A DNA stretch of 7,279 nt from positions 1-7,279 of the forward strand of contig CAYNFJ010000105.1 of NCBI GenBank assembly GCA_964396505.1. The letters are read 5' to 3'. The translations under genes were made by a program, and so were the position numbers. This document shows positions 5,824 to 7,279 of this stretch, in pieces (position 1 is the first letter of the stretch; every line of letters begins with the position of its first letter). The DNA is from DQTL01 sp964396505. GTDB lineage: Bacteria; Bacteroidota; Bacteroidia; Flavobacteriales; Flavobacteriaceae. The notes under the pieces were generated by a model that worked only from the letters and a program-made list of their open reading frames with translations, ran no database searches and was not told the DNA's origin.

Positions 5824-6813
5824 ATGACAGAAGGAAATTTTGTTGATTACATCCGTATTTTCGCAAAATCAGGTAATGGTGGCGCCGGTTCTGTACATTT
5901 ACACCGTGAAAAATATATTGCCAAAGGAGGCCCTGACGGTGGCGATGGAGGTCGCGGTGGTCATATTATTCTAGAAGGGGATAAACAACTGTGGACCTTG
6001 TTTCATCTAAAATTTAAACAACACTTTAAAGCCGGTCACGGTGAAAATGGAGGAAAACAACAAAGTACCGGTAAAGATGGTGCCGATGTAATTATAAAAG
6101 TCCCTCTAGGAACCATTGTCAAAGATATTGATACCGATGAAGTTGTTCTGGAAATATCAGAAGATAAAGAACAAAAAATCTTATTAGAAGGAGGAAAAGG
6201 CGGACGAGGAAACAGCCATTTTAAATCAGCTACCAACCAAACCCCCCGTTATGCACAACCTGGAATTCCGGGGATAGAAACCAGCTTTCGATTGGAGTTA
6301 AAACTGCTTGCCGACGTAGGTTTAGTAGGTTTTCCCAATGCCGGAAAATCGACACTCTTATCTGTTTTGACTAAAGCAAAACCCAAAATTGCCGATTATC
6401 CTTTTACAACATTAAAACCTAATTTAGGTATTGTCCCTTATCGCGATCATCGTAGTTTTGTAATGGCAGATATTCCGGGCATTATAGAAGGTGCTGCAGA
6501 CGGAAAAGGACTGGGACATCATTTTTTAAGACATATAGAACGAAACTCGGTATTGCTCTATATGATTCCCGCTGATTCTCCGGATATACAAAAAGAATTT
6601 GAAATTCTAAAAAACGAATTGCATCAGCACAATCCTGAATTATTGGATAAAGAGTTTCTACTGGCCATTACAAAATCAGATATGCTGGATGCAGAATTAG
6701 AAGAAGAAATAAGAGCTGAACTCCCTCAAGAAATTCCGTTTTTGTTTATCTCATCGGTAGCGCAAACCGGTTTACAAGAATTAAAAGATACCTTGTGGCA
6801 ATTATTGCAATAA
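5824..6813 (+). CDS. obg: Obg/CgtA GTPase, short form
   Basis: An essential-type GTPase tied to late 50S ribosome assembly and stress signalling, 329 aa. The N-terminal Obg fold (about 1-158) is glycine-rich, with NGGAGS and GGPDGGDGGRGG (35-46) and GGKGGRGN (123-130). The G domain (about 159-329) has G1 GFPNAGKST (169-177), G2 in DYPFTTLKPN (191-200), G3 DIPGIIEGA (216-224), G4 as TKSD (283-286, Thr where many GTPases have Asn) and G5 SSVA (310-313). The protein ends with the G domain and has no C-terminal OCT domain, unlike some Firmicute Obg proteins. The ATG is 16 bp after the hpt-adk stop behind an A-rich leader, so it is very likely co-transcribed with hpt-adk. No terminator follows. 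Confidence 0.96.
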   Translation: MTEGNFVDYIRIFAKSGNGGAGSVHLHREKYIAKGGPDGGDGGRGGHIILEGDKQLWTLFHLKFKQHFKAGHGENGGKQQSTGKDGADVIIKVPLGTIVKDIDTDEVVLEISEDKEQKILLEGGKGGRGNSHFKSATNQTPRYAQPGIPGIETSFRLELKLLADVGLVGFPNAGKSTLLSVLTKAKPKIADYPFTTLKPNLGIVPYRDHRSFVMADIPGIIEGAADGKGLGHHFLRHIERNSVLLYMIPADSPDIQKEFEILKNELHQHNPELLDKEFLLAITKSDMLDAELEEEIRAELPQEIPFLFISSVAQTGLQELKDTLWQLLQ

Positions 6814-6843
6814 GATTTCGTTCTGTTTTGCTATCTTTATCCC

Positions 6844-7279
6844 ATGCATTTCAACACTTTTATCCATAACATTCCTAAAATAAATGAATCGGAATTGGGT
6901 GGTTTACAGGTGCAATTTAAACTTGCTCCCGAATACAGAAAGCAATATACACTCACTGACATTCAGAAAAACAAGCCCAGAGAAGCCGCCGTGTTAGTCC
7001 TTTTTTTTCCTGACAAAGATCATCAAACCTCCTTCATATTAACAGAAAGAGCCTCTTATGAGGGCCATCATGCCGGCCAAATCAGTTTTCCGGGAGGAAA
7101 AAAATCCCATACCGATACTTCCTTACAAAAAACCGCTTTAAGAGAAACATTTGAGGAAATAGGCGTTAAAGTTCCGGAAAAAAATTTATTAAAAAAACTG
7201 ACCCAAGTCTATATTCCACCCAGTAATTTTATAGTAACTCCCTATATTGGATTTATAGACCGGAGACCCGTATTTCAGA
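6844..7279 (+). CDS. NUDIX hydrolase, CoA pyrophosphatase-like (3' end outside window)
   Basis: Partial: 145 codons are visible and the frame is open at the right edge. It is predicted to hydrolyse a nucleoside diphosphate derivative, most likely CoA or its oxidised forms, to 3',5'-ADP and phosphopantetheine. The evidence is ILTERASYEGHHAGQISFPGG (65-85), split here around the HxGQ core, which matches the UPF0035 signature of NudL-type enzymes. The Nudix box follows, with RETFEEIGV at 100-108. Spacing from GG to RE is 14 residues, one more than the general Nudix consensus but the same as in E. coli NudL as I recall it. The acidic residue D91 replaces the usual Glu. The ATG at 6844 is 30 bp after obg with no terminator between, so it probably belongs to the hpt-adk-obg transcript. 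Membership of the CoA-specific subgroup is inferred. Confidence 0.85.
   Translation, partial: MHFNTFIHNIPKINESELGGLQVQFKLAPEYRKQYTLTDIQKNKPREAAVLVLFFPDKDHQTSFILTERASYEGHHAGQISFPGGKKSHTDTSLQKTALRETFEEIGVKVPEKNLLKKLTQVYIPPSNFIVTPYIGFIDRRPVFQ

Noticed and set aside
6036..6236. Minus-strand open frame inside obg
   Set aside because: It is antisense to the glycine-rich Obg fold; its proline-rich translation simply mirrors the glycine codons of obg.
5824..6813. Obg as truncated because it lacks a C-terminal OCT domain
   Set aside because: The OCT domain is present only in some lineages; the G domain is complete through G5 and the stop is followed by a normal intergenic gap.
1..7279. CRISPR array, tRNA, rRNA, insertion sequence or toxin-antitoxin pair
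   Set aside because: No regularly spaced direct repeats, tRNA-like cloverleaf, rRNA sequence, transposase motif or paired small genes were found on reading both strands.

Overview
The window looks like chromosomal DNA of a member of the Flavobacteriia (phylum Bacteroidota), most likely Flavobacteriaceae. The sequence is AT-rich. It carries the one-chain SecDF of about 990 residues typical of this phylum, and the hpt / adk / obg gene order. Putative promoters match the Bacteroidota -7 box TAnnTTTG, some with a TTTG -33 box. Starts have A-rich leaders rather than Shine-Dalgarno sequences. I see no insertion sequence, phage gene, CRISPR array, tRNA or rRNA; this is essentially core-genome content.

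Left part, minus strand (1-1464): two adjacent long inverted repeats at 2-44 and 48-119. The second lies directly behind a full minus-strand promoter match (123-152) and is followed by a U-rich tract, so I propose a small RNA or a structured leader here. Next are a Prx6-type peroxiredoxin (166-825), a divergent TonB-C-terminal-like lipoprotein whose real start is probably 1398 rather than 1464, and their promoters.

Middle, plus strand (1525-4624): secDF, divergent from the lipoprotein gene, with a putative promoter, a GC-rich hairpin at the predicted 5' end of its mRNA, and a strong intrinsic terminator.

Right part, plus strand (4667-7279): a purine-nucleotide and GTPase cluster. It holds one gene fusing hypoxanthine phosphoribosyltransferase to adenylate kinase, then obg 16 bp later, then 30 bp later the start of a CoA-pyrophosphatase-like NUDIX hydrolase cut by the window end. 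No terminator lies between these genes, so they are probably one transcription unit.

The items most worth a second look are the promoter-hairpin-U-tract unit at 38-152, the Hpt-Adk fusion, the cysteine-bearing tail of the peroxiredoxin, and the lipoprotein-anchored TonB-like domain. No clear new defence or mobile system is visible.
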